Shown here: positions 1-5,226 of the stretch, piece after piece
How the letters are laid out: the number at the start of each line of letters is the position of its first letter
Position numbering within the stretch: the first letter of the stretch is position 1
Source: Desulfuromonadales bacterium
Lineage (GTDB): Bacteria; Desulfobacterota; Desulfuromonadia; Desulfuromonadales; BM103
DNA: 5,226 nt
Direction of reading: 5' to 3'
Assembly: GCA_029859485.1 (NCBI GenBank)
Contig: JAOUDB010000220.1
Span: forward strand, 1-5,226
The notes under the pieces: model-generated
The model's input: only the letters and a program-made list of their open reading frames with translations
Told to the model about the DNA's origin: nothing
Databases searched by the model: none
Program-made: the position numbers and the translations under genes

Positions 1-166
1 CGTCTACCTGGCGATGATCAGTCCCCAGGGGAAACGTGTTGAACGCTTCAATTTCTCCGGCTACCGCGAGCAGGTTCGGCTGCGCACAGCCTGTACGGCT
101 CTGGATTGGCTGCGGCGTCAGGCAATGGCTCAGCTCTCGGGTGGCCTTCTGGAGAATGAGGCATGA
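1..166 (+). CDS. cinA: CinA family protein, C-terminal end (partial)
   Basis: The frame starting at base 2 is open from the window edge to a TGA at 164-166 and gives the last 54 residues of a protein whose upstream part lies outside. The fragment starts VYLAMISPQGK and continues with FSGYREQVRLR followed by TALDWLRR. This is the terminal strand and helix pattern of the CinA C-terminal (PncC-type, nicotinamide-nucleotide amidase) domain, where an 'FSGDRExIR' segment precedes a closing amphipathic helix. The family deamidates NMN to NaMN in pyridine-nucleotide salvage and is historically called competence/damage-inducible; in several bacteria cinA lies just upstream of recA, as it nearly does here. 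A tail of about 15 residues follows the last helix. The stop overlaps the next start (ATGA), so translation is probably coupled. The catalytic part is not visible, so whether the N-terminal MoCF-like domain is present cannot be judged. Confidence 0.85.
   Translation, partial: VYLAMISPQGKRVERFNFSGYREQVRLRTACTALDWLRRQAMAQLSGGLLENEA
151..161 (+). promoter_or_regulatory. Ribosome binding site of the histidine kinase gene, inside the cinA end
   Basis: The sequence GGAGAATGAGG precedes the ATG at 163. GGAG at 151-154 is 8 bases from the start, a good spacing. It lies within the cinA coding region, which supports coupled translation through the ATGA overlap and supports the start at 163. Confidence 0.6.
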
Positions 167-2115
167 ACACGGCGATTCTGATCATAGTCGCAATAGTTGT
201 GTTCATGGCGGCGCGCTGGGCCAAACAAAAGCAGAACCAGGCCAGAGAGATGCAGGAAAGCCTGAAAAAGAGTGAAGAGCTCTCTCGGCAGCAAGCGGAG
301 CAACTCAAGGACTATAATGATCGTGATCGACAGTTGGTACAGAATGCCAACGACGCCCTCTTCATCTTTGACCAGAAGGATGGAGCCCTGATTGAGGTCA
401 ACCGCCAGGCAGAAGAGCTGCTCGGCTACACCAAGGGAGAAGTCACCCACCTGACTTTCAAAGTCCTTTTTTCCAGGGAACACCGTCAGCGCCTGCTGCG
501 CATGATAAGTGCCATTATCAAAAAAGGGCACGCCGAAACCAGCGGCATCAAGTTCCGCCGCAAAGACGGCAGTCAATTCATCGGTGAGATCAAGGCCAGA
601 AGGGGACGCATAGGAAATCGCCAGGTCGTCTATGGCAACTTTCGGGATATTACCCAAACCACAAACCTGCAGCTCGAGCTGGAACGCCACAACCTCCACC
701 TCACCCTGCTGAACCAGATTTCCAACCGGGTGGCAGAAGGTCACAACCTGCCACATACGCTGGAGATTATCCTCGATGAAGTAATCAGGAGCTTCAATGT
801 TTCGGGGGGTGGGATTTTCCTCCTGGAACAGCGCGGCACAGAGATGAAGCTTGCCCTTCATCGCAACATCCCCGAGGATGTTGTCGAAGATCTCAACCAG
901 ATGAAACCCGGCGAAGGGCTTGCCGGCAAGGTGGTGGAAACAGCTCGCCATCGACATTCAACCAACCTGCAGAAAGACCATAGACGTATCTCCAGCGCGG
1001 TCCGTGCAGATAACTGGCGGGCCTTTCTGGCTGTGCCCTTCATTGCAGAAGAGGAAGCGCTTGGCGTCCTCTTCATTTTTGATCGAGGTCACAAGGTCTT
1101 CAGTCGCGAAGACATACGCCTGACCCAGGCGATCGGCAGACAGCTCGGCCCCTTACTGAAAAATGCCGAACTCTTCGATGAGCTGCAGTGGCAACACCGG
1201 ATCAACTTTGCCAGCCTGCGTGAATTGGAACACTCACGAACGACACTCCGTGACAATCTGGATCAACTCGAGCAGCATCACCGAACCCTGCAGGGCCTCA
1301 ACCAGATGAAAAGCGCTTTCCTGTCACTGGCCTCGCACGAACTGCGGACGCCACTTACCACGATTCTATCGGGGGCAGAGTTCTTGCAAAGTCAAACGGA
1401 AGAGCTTCTGGGCGACAATGAAAAACGGGCCCTCAATGTTATTATCCGTGCCAGCCAGCGTCTCAACCATATTGTCGATGACCTGCTTGATGCGGCCCGG
1501 CTGGAAGCAAGGACCCTCTATATTGCTCGTGAATCATTCAATCCCATCACGATGATCAACGAACTGATCACTGAATTCAAACCTAGCTATCAGAAGAACA
1601 AAATCAATCTCGAGTTACTGGAGTTTCCTGATGACACCGTCCTCCGTGGGGACGCTCATCATCTCAAACGAGCTCTCGGACGCTTGCTGGAAAACGCCAT
1701 CAAATTCACTCCAGAAGGTGGCATGGTTCATATTGCCGGACGCACTCTGCAGCAGGAGATAGTCGTCGGCCTCACCGGAGAGCTGAACGCTTTTTCTGAA
1801 AGTTTTTTCGATGGTGCTCTGGCCGAATCTTACTTGCAGATTTCCATCAGCGACAGTGGTATGGGCATCAATAAGGCTGACCAGCTGCGGATTTTTGACA
1901 AATTCCAGGAAGTCGGTGACATCTCGAAACACTCAACATCCCAGGCACAATTCGGTGGCAAAGGGGTCGGCCTGGGACTGACCCTGGCAAAGGGGATCAT
2001 AGAAACCCATGACGGTCTGGTCTGGGTGGAAAGTGCCGGAGCTGATCAGGGCAGCTGTTTCTCGGCGCTCCTGCCGCTCGCCAACCCGAATGAGGAGAGA
2101 TATGTCCTCGGTTAG
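163..2115 (+). CDS. Membrane-anchored PAS-GAF sensor histidine kinase
   Basis: The 650-residue product is a two-component sensor kinase that should autophosphorylate on histidine and pass phosphate to an unlinked response regulator. A short hydrophobic helix (residues 4-17) followed by RWAKQKQ looks like an N-terminal membrane anchor with the rest cytoplasmic, and supports the ATG at 163. Next come a charged coiled coil (about 22-58), a PAS/PAC domain (about 59-165, with NANDALFIFD, ELLGYTKGEV and FRDITQ), a linker helix, and a GAF domain (about 186-336, with GEGLAGKVVETA and FLAVPF). A second coiled coil (about 350-382) leads to the HisKA H-box SHELRTP with His392. The HATPase domain has the N-box LLENAIKFTP (Asn511), G1 box DSGMGI (564-569), F-box IFDKFQ (577-582) and G2 box GKGVGLGL (599-606), so it looks catalytically complete. 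There is no receiver domain. About 20 extra residues lie between the N-box and G1 box. The ligands of PAS and GAF cannot be read from sequence. Confidence 0.93.
   Translation: MNTAILIIVAIVVFMAARWAKQKQNQAREMQESLKKSEELSRQQAEQLKDYNDRDRQLVQNANDALFIFDQKDGALIEVNRQAEELLGYTKGEVTHLTFKVLFSREHRQRLLRMISAIIKKGHAETSGIKFRRKDGSQFIGEIKARRGRIGNRQVVYGNFRDITQTTNLQLELERHNLHLTLLNQISNRVAEGHNLPHTLEIILDEVIRSFNVSGGGIFLLEQRGTEMKLALHRNIPEDVVEDLNQMKPGEGLAGKVVETARHRHSTNLQKDHRRISSAVRADNWRAFLAVPFIAEEEALGVLFIFDRGHKVFSREDIRLTQAIGRQLGPLLKNAELFDELQWQHRINFASLRELEHSRTTLRDNLDQLEQHHRTLQGLNQMKSAFLSLASHELRTPLTTILSGAEFLQSQTEELLGDNEKRALNVIIRASQRLNHIVDDLLDAARLEARTLYIARESFNPITMINELITEFKPSYQKNKINLELLEFPDDTVLRGDAHHLKRALGRLLENAIKFTPEGGMVHIAGRTLQQEIVVGLTGELNAFSESFFDGALAESYLQISISDSGMGINKADQLRIFDKFQEVGDISKHSTSQAQFGGKGVGLGLTLAKGIIETHDGLVWVESAGADQGSCFSALLPLANPNEERYVLG
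2092..2097 (+). promoter_or_regulatory. Ribosome binding site that fixes the thpR start
   Basis: GAGGAG lies 4 bases upstream of the ATG at 2102, inside the last codons of the kinase gene. The frame is open back to an ATG at 2009, but the purine-rich site and the start of homology (VRAFLAIPLP) both place initiation at 2102. Confidence 0.6.
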
Positions 2116-2689
2116 AGCCTTCCTAGCCATCCCGTTGCCTTGGCAACTTCAGGAGTCTATCCGCGTCATACAGACCGAACTGCAGGCCAGTATAGCGGCG
2201 GCTCGCTGGACCCGACCCGAGAATCTCCACCTGACCCTGCACTTCTTCGCCAAAATTGAGCAGGAAACCCTTGAAAAGTTGAAGGTTTCTGTGCTATCCG
2301 TTATGGGTTGTCAACGGTCTTTCCAAGTCGAGGTCAATGGTCTTGGCGCCTTCCCCAATTTACATCGGCCCCGGGTCATCTGGCTCGGACTGGAACCGCG
2401 GGGGCAGCTCGAACAACTGCACAGAGCCACCGAGAGGTGTTTACGTCAAGCAGGGCTCACAACTGATTCGCGGCCCTACTCTCCGCACTTGACCATCGGT
2501 CGACTGCGTGGAGGCAAGCTTGACCTGACCAAACGTTTCATCTCAATGCAAGAAAAGACGATTGAACCGCTGAACGTTGACAGGTTGATCCTCTATGAAA
2601 GTCGCCTGCGCCCAGAAGGCGCGCAGCATATTCCATTACTGACGGTGAATTTTGATGACAAAAATACTGATATCCACAATGCAACCTAA
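2102..2689 (+). CDS. thpR: RNA 2',3'-cyclic phosphodiesterase (2'-5' RNA ligase family, ThpR/LigT)
   Basis: The 195-residue product belongs to the 2H phosphoesterase superfamily. It starts with the family's usual VRAFLAIPLP strand and carries both signature HxTx motifs: HLTL at residues 43-46, followed by HFFAK, and HLTI at 129-132, followed by GRLR. These two His-Thr pairs form the active site that hydrolyses 2',3'-cyclic phosphates on RNA ends and can run reversibly as a 2'-5' ligase in vitro. Other family hallmarks are the RWTRPENLHLTL approach, GAFPNLHRPRVIWLGL (about 82-97), RPYSPHLTIGR, and a closing LILYESRL strand before the terminal strand. Length is normal for the family (about 180-200); the final dozen residues look like a disordered tail. 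The start overlaps the kinase end by 14 bases, suggesting coupling. The gene is a frequent neighbour of cinA and recA in several phyla. The physiological substrate is not established for this family. Confidence 0.93.
   Translation: MSSVRAFLAIPLPWQLQESIRVIQTELQASIAAARWTRPENLHLTLHFFAKIEQETLEKLKVSVLSVMGCQRSFQVEVNGLGAFPNLHRPRVIWLGLEPRGQLEQLHRATERCLRQAGLTTDSRPYSPHLTIGRLRGGKLDLTKRFISMQEKTIEPLNVDRLILYESRLRPEGAQHIPLLTVNFDDKNTDIHNAT
2652..2680 (+). promoter_or_regulatory. Weak candidate promoter for recA within the thpR 3' end
   Basis: TTGATG (2652-2657), a 17-base spacer and CACAAT (2675-2680) match the sigma-70 -35 and -10 consensus at 4 of 6 positions each, with ideal spacing, about 50 bases before the recA start. 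Matches of this quality arise by chance, and this one lies in coding sequence, so it is only a candidate for a separate recA start point. The AT-rich tract around it (2649-2680) is the most AT-rich part of the thpR-recA junction. Confidence 0.2.
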
Positions 2690-2695
2690 CATTTT

Positions 2696-2711
2696 ATTGC
2701 GGGCAATGCCC
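2696..2711 (+). repeat. Two overlapping short inverted repeats in the recA leader
   Basis: ATTGC-GG-GCAAT (2696-2707) overlaps GGGCA-A-TGCCC (2701-2711). They share the GGGCAAT centre and sit 20 to 35 bases upstream of the recA start in the only appreciable non-coding gap. An alternative fold pairs GCGGG (2699-2703) with CCTGC near 2711-2715 with a one-base bulge. The arms are only 5 bases, there is no following T-run, and so it is not a terminator. It could be an operator or a small leader hairpin just before the ribosome binding site, or chance. It does not match the LexA boxes I know for E. coli (CTGT-N8-ACAG), Bacillus or Geobacter (GGTT...ACC). Confidence 0.4.
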
Positions 2712-2717
2712 CTGCGA

Positions 2718-2724
2718 AGGAGGG
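2718..2724 (+). promoter_or_regulatory. Strong recA ribosome binding site
   Basis: AGGAGGG is a near-perfect Shine-Dalgarno sequence, 8 bases (from the AGGAGG core) before the ATG at 2732. It is the strongest such site in the window, consistent with recA needing higher expression than the overlapping genes before it. Confidence 0.8.
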
Positions 2725-2731
2725 ACTACTG

Positions 2732-3754
2732 ATGGCGGAGAGTGATCGCAACAGAGCTATAGAACTGGCCATGGGCCAGATTGAAAAACAGTTTGGCAAG
2801 GGCAGCATCATGCGCCTCGGTGAAGATGCTGTGCTACCAGACATAAAATCCATTTCTACTGGCGCCTTGAGCCTGAATATCGCTCTTGGTATTGGCGGCG
2901 TACCCTGTGGAAGAATCGTCGAGGTTTACGGCCCTGAATCTTCCGGCAAAACAACCCTTGCCCTGCACATCGCTGCAGAAGCCCAGAAAATAGGTGGTGT
3001 CGCCGCCTTTATCGATGCTGAGCACGCCCTGGATGTTCACTATGCCAAGAAACTCGGTGTCAACACAGACGATCTCCTGATCTCCCAACCGGACACCGGC
3101 GAGCAAGCCCTTGAGATTGTCGAAGTCCTCGTTCGCAGCGGCGCTATTGATGTCCTGATCATTGACTCGGTCGCAGCCCTGGTTCCCCGAGCTGAGATTG
3201 AGGGCGAAATGGGAGATTCGCACATGGGCCTGCAAGCCCGGCTCATGTCGCAAGCGCTTCGCAAGCTCACCGGTACCATCAGCAAATCAAACTGCTGTGT
3301 CATTTTCATCAACCAGATTCGCATGAAGATCGGCGTCATGTTCGGGAACCCTGAGACCACCACGGGCGGCAATGCCCTGAAATTTTATGCCTCTGTCCGT
3401 ATGGACATCCGTCGCATAGCATCGCTTAAGCAGGGACAGGATGCCATCGGTAACCGCACCCGGGTCAAGGTCGTCAAGAACAAAGTGGCTCCTCCTTTCA
3501 AGGAAGCTGAATTTGACATCATGTACGGCACTGGAATTTCAAAAGAAGGTGACCTGGTCGACCTGGGCGTTGAATGCAATATTGTCGAGAAGAGCGGTTC
3601 CTGGTTCTCCTACGGCGAAGAACGCATCGGCCAGGGGCGTGAAAATGCCAAGAAATTCCTGATTGACCACCCTGAAACGGCGGCCGACATCGAAGCAAAA
3701 GTACTCGAACATTTCAACCTTAACCCTGCAGGGACAGCCCCTAAAGGAGAATAA
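2732..3754 (+). CDS. recA: Recombinase RecA
   Basis: The 340-residue product is a full-length RecA, the ATP-dependent strand-exchange protein of homologous recombination that also activates LexA self-cleavage. The N-terminal polymerisation helix is followed by GKGSIMRLG. The Walker A motif GPESSGKT is at 67-74, the catalytic glutamate is E97 in DAEHALD, and the Walker B VLIIDS ends at D145-S146. Loop L1 lies around 157-166 ([10 protein letters not shown]). Loop L2 follows [20 protein letters not shown], including Asn194, Gln195 and Phe204. The conserved [10 protein letters not shown] segment with the ATP-sensing lysines is at 246-255. All key residues align with E. coli RecA at an offset of one. 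The C-terminus stops at [10 protein letters not shown] and lacks the strongly acidic tail of the 352-residue E. coli protein. The start has an excellent ribosome binding site. The pilT gene begins 3 bases after the stop and no terminator is visible, so read-through is likely. Confidence 0.99.
   Translation: MAESDRNRAIELAMGQIEKQFGKGSIMRLGEDAVLPDIKSISTGALSLNIALGIGGVPCGRIVEVYGPESSGKTTLALHIAAEAQKIGGVAAFIDAEHALDVHYAKKLGVNTDDLLISQPDTGEQALEIVEVLVRSGAIDVLIIDSVAALVPRAEIEGEMGDSHMGLQARLMSQALRKLTGTISKSNCCVIFINQIRMKIGVMFGNPETTTGGNALKFYASVRMDIRRIASLKQGQDAIGNRTRVKVVKNKVAPPFKEAEFDIMYGTGISKEGDLVDLGVECNIVEKSGSWFSYGEERIGQGRENAKKFLIDHPETAADIEAKVLEHFNLNPAGTAPKGE
3743..3749 (+). promoter_or_regulatory. Ribosome binding site of the pilT-family gene
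   Basis: AAAGGAG lies in the last codons of recA, 8 bases before the ATG at 3758. It supports this start, which also matches the usual N-terminus of PilT proteins, and it ties pilT translation to the recA end. Confidence 0.7.
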
Positions 3755-3757
3755 TAC

Positions 3758-4885
3758 ATGGAACTCAATGAAATCCTGTCCGTTGGCCTGAAATCTGGAG
3801 CCTCGGACATTCACCTCAAAGCAGGCCTGCCGCCGATCTATCGTATTGACGGCACTCTGCGACCTCTGCCGAAAGCGCCGAGGATCAGCCCGGACCAGAC
3901 AGAACAGATCGCGGCAGAGATCATGAACGACATGCAGAGAGAGCGTTTTGAAACGTCTTACGAGTGTGACCTGGCTTATGGGGTTCCCGGTCTGGGCCGT
4001 TTCCGCGTCAATGCGTTTACCCAGCGTGGATCTATTTCACTGGTCTTTCGTGCCATTCCTTTCGATATCAAAGATCTCGACGACCTGATGTTGCCGCCGG
4101 TCATCAAAAAAATGGCCATGGCCCAACGTGGCCTGATTCTGGTAACCGGAGCGACCGGCTCGGGCAAATCAACCACTCTCGCTGCGGTCATCGACTACAT
4201 CAATGCCAACCGCAAAGCACATATTGTAACGATTGAGGATCCGATCGAATTTCTTCATCGCGACAAGAAGAGTATCATCAATCAGCGCGAAGTCGGTTCG
4301 GACACCAAGGGTTTTGAGCCGGCACTGAAATCTGCCCTGCGCCAGGACCCTGACGTCATACTTGTCGGCGAGATGCGCGATCATGAGACGATCGAGACCG
4401 CCCTGATGGCGGCTGAAACCGGTCACCTGGTTCTCTCGACACTGCACACGATCGATGCGACTGAAACAGTCAACCGTATCATCTCTGTTTTCCCGCCGTT
4501 CCAGCAGCGGCAGATGCGTATTCAGCTGGCTGCGGTTCTGCGCGGCGTTATCTCCATGCGCCTGGTGCCAAGAATTGACGGCAAAGGGCGTGCCCCAGCG
4601 GTTGAAGTCATGGTCGCTTCGGCCAGGGTGCGTCAGATGATCGACGACAAGGAACTGACCAAATCTCTTCCGGAAGCAATCCAGCAGGGTTTTGAATCCT
4701 ACGGCATGCAGACCTTCGACCAGTCACTGATGGGCCTACTCAAGAACAAGACGATCAGCTTCGAAGAGGCCCTGCGCCAGTGCTCAAACCCGGATGACTT
4801 CAAGCTCAAGATGTCCGGTGTTTCGTCAACTTCAGATCTTTCATGGGATGCCTTCGACGGCACTGACGAAAAAGGTGAAGGATAG
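3758..4885 (+). CDS. pilT: Type IV pilus retraction ATPase, PilT/PilU family
   Basis: The 375-residue product is a cytoplasmic hexameric AAA+-like secretion ATPase of the PilT family, which depolymerises type IV pili to drive twitching, adhesion or DNA uptake. The N-terminal PAS-like domain has the hallmark ASDIHLKAGLPPIYRIDG (about 15-32) and GRFRVNAFTQRG (80-91). The motor domain shows Walker A GATGSGKS (131-138) and the Asp box TIEDPIEF (158-165, Glu164). It also has Walker B DVILVGEMRD (199-208, Glu205) and the His box TGHLVLSTLHT (221-231, His223 and His230), all intact. The C-terminal part has ARVRQMI in place of the classical PilT AIRNLI motif, then YGMQTFDQSL (315-324) and FKLKMSG (348-354). 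It ends in an acidic, probably flexible tail of about 20 residues. Genomes with type IV pili often carry several paralogues, so this may be an accessory PilT2- or PilU-like motor rather than the main one. No pilB or pilC is in the window. It begins 3 bases after recA. Confidence 0.93.
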   Translation: MELNEILSVGLKSGASDIHLKAGLPPIYRIDGTLRPLPKAPRISPDQTEQIAAEIMNDMQRERFETSYECDLAYGVPGLGRFRVNAFTQRGSISLVFRAIPFDIKDLDDLMLPPVIKKMAMAQRGLILVTGATGSGKSTTLAAVIDYINANRKAHIVTIEDPIEFLHRDKKSIINQREVGSDTKGFEPALKSALRQDPDVILVGEMRDHETIETALMAAETGHLVLSTLHTIDATETVNRIISVFPPFQQRQMRIQLAAVLRGVISMRLVPRIDGKGRAPAVEVMVASARVRQMIDDKELTKSLPEAIQQGFESYGMQTFDQSLMGLLKNKTISFEEALRQCSNPDDFKLKMSGVSSTSDLSWDAFDGTDEKGEG

Positions 4886-5226
4886 TAGAGCACAAAAACC
4901 GGACCCTACTGATCCCTGGCCGGCGACACTGCGCATACTGACCCGCCGCGACTACAGTCAGAGCGAATTGCGCCAACGGCTGGCAGATAAAGGGTTCGAC
5001 CCGGTACGCGTCGAAGCCGCCTTAAAGCGCTGCTTAGAACTGGGCTACCTTGACGATGCCCGTTACGCCCTAAATCGGGCGACCGGCCTGATGAGGCAGG
5101 GACGTGCAGTTGGCAAGCGGGTTCTCCTTGATCTGCGCCAGCACGGTGTTAATGAAGAAATCGCCAACCGGGCATTACAACTGGCTCGCGAGGTTTGTGA
5201 TGAGGAACAATTACTGTCATCGCTCC
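4875..5226 (+). CDS. recX: RecA regulatory protein RecX, N-terminal part (partial)
   Basis: The frame is open through the right edge and gives 117 residues plus one base. RecX binds the RecA filament and modulates (usually limits) its activity. The first three-helix repeat is clear: LRILTRRDYSQSELRQRLADKGFD, then VEAALKRCLELGYLDDARYALNRAT (about residues 19-70). The second repeat begins with GRAVGKRVLLDLRQHGVNEEIANRAL (76-101). The family pattern 'R-x-x-S-x-x-E-L-x-x-K-L', 'G-Y-L-D-D-x-R-[FY]' and 'K-G-x' is easily seen. The start is uncertain: GTG at 4875 overlaps the pilT end by 11 bases, while an in-frame ATG at 4848 would overlap by 38; neither has a good Shine-Dalgarno site. There is no further conventional start before the conserved region, so overlap with pilT seems unavoidable. 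RecX is commonly encoded right after recA; here pilT separates the two. Confidence 0.9.
   Translation, partial: MKDSRAQKPDPTDPWPATLRILTRRDYSQSELRQRLADKGFDPVRVEAALKRCLELGYLDDARYALNRATGLMRQGRAVGKRVLLDLRQHGVNEEIANRALQLAREVCDEEQLLSSL

Noticed and set aside
130..957. Long minus-strand open frame of 275 codons opposite the kinase
   Set aside because: It lies wholly against a kinase gene with clear PAS and GAF domains on the + strand, its translation has no recognisable domain, and long antisense frames are common in this composition.
1788..1812. T-runs with a small CTTT/AAAG inverted repeat resembling a terminator
   Set aside because: The arms are short and AT-only, with no GC-rich stem, and the site is inside an intact kinase coding region.
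2009..2101. Upstream extension of the thpR frame to an ATG at 2009
   Set aside because: It would overlap the kinase ATPase domain by over 100 bases, adds 31 Arg/Ser-rich residues foreign to the family, and lacks the ribosome binding site seen before 2102.
2690..2731. Rho-independent terminator between thpR and recA
   Set aside because: The hairpins possible here have about 5 base pairs and are followed by a purine-rich ribosome binding site instead of a T-run.
3724..3733. Perfect 10-base palindrome CCCTGCAGGG near the recA end
   Set aside because: It encodes part of the RecA C-terminus, has no loop or T-run, and so is neither a terminator nor a convincing operator; chance is sufficient.
3539..3814. 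Minus-strand open frames across the recA-pilT junction
   Set aside because: They mirror conserved recA and pilT coding sequence, show no recognisable protein features, and have no convincing start context.
1..5226. CRISPR array, tRNA, insertion sequence, prophage or defence-system genes
   Set aside because: No direct repeats, cloverleaf-like sequences, transposase or integrase motifs were seen; almost every base is accounted for by six known gene families with uniform style.

Overview
The window reads as one tightly packed, single-direction (+ strand) gene cluster: 3' end of cinA - hybrid-sensor-type histidine kinase - thpR - recA - pilT-family ATPase - 5' part of recX. Base composition is moderate (roughly low-to-mid 50s % GC by eye). 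Protein style is Gram-negative and most like the Desulfuromonadales/Geobacterales (former Deltaproteobacteria): the kinase has the F-box/G2 layout common in that group, and a PilT paralogue sits beside recA. That taxonomic guess is inference from pattern recognition, with no search behind it.

Layout: bases 1-166 encode the last 54 residues of CinA. Its stop overlaps the start of a 650-residue membrane-anchored PAS-GAF histidine kinase (163-2115) in an ATGA arrangement. The kinase overlaps the true start of thpR (2102-2689), an RNA 2',3'-cyclic phosphodiesterase, by 14 bases. A 42-base gap (2690-2731) is the longest non-coding stretch; it holds overlapping short inverted repeats and the strong recA ribosome binding site. 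recA (2732-3754) is followed after 3 bases by a retraction ATPase of the PilT/PilU family (3758-4885), and recX (from about 4875, running off the end) overlaps the pilT stop. No terminator, tRNA, rRNA, CRISPR, mobile element or credible minus-strand gene was seen.

Functionally, cinA (NMN deamidase / competence-damage family), recA, recX (RecA modulator) and a pilus retraction ATPase form a set that fits recombination, DNA-damage response and possibly DNA uptake. The kinase has no response regulator beside it, so its output is unknown. The genes are individually well-known families; the interest is in the arrangement (a sensor kinase inside a cinA-recA cluster, and a pilus motor between recA and recX) rather than in any new protein.
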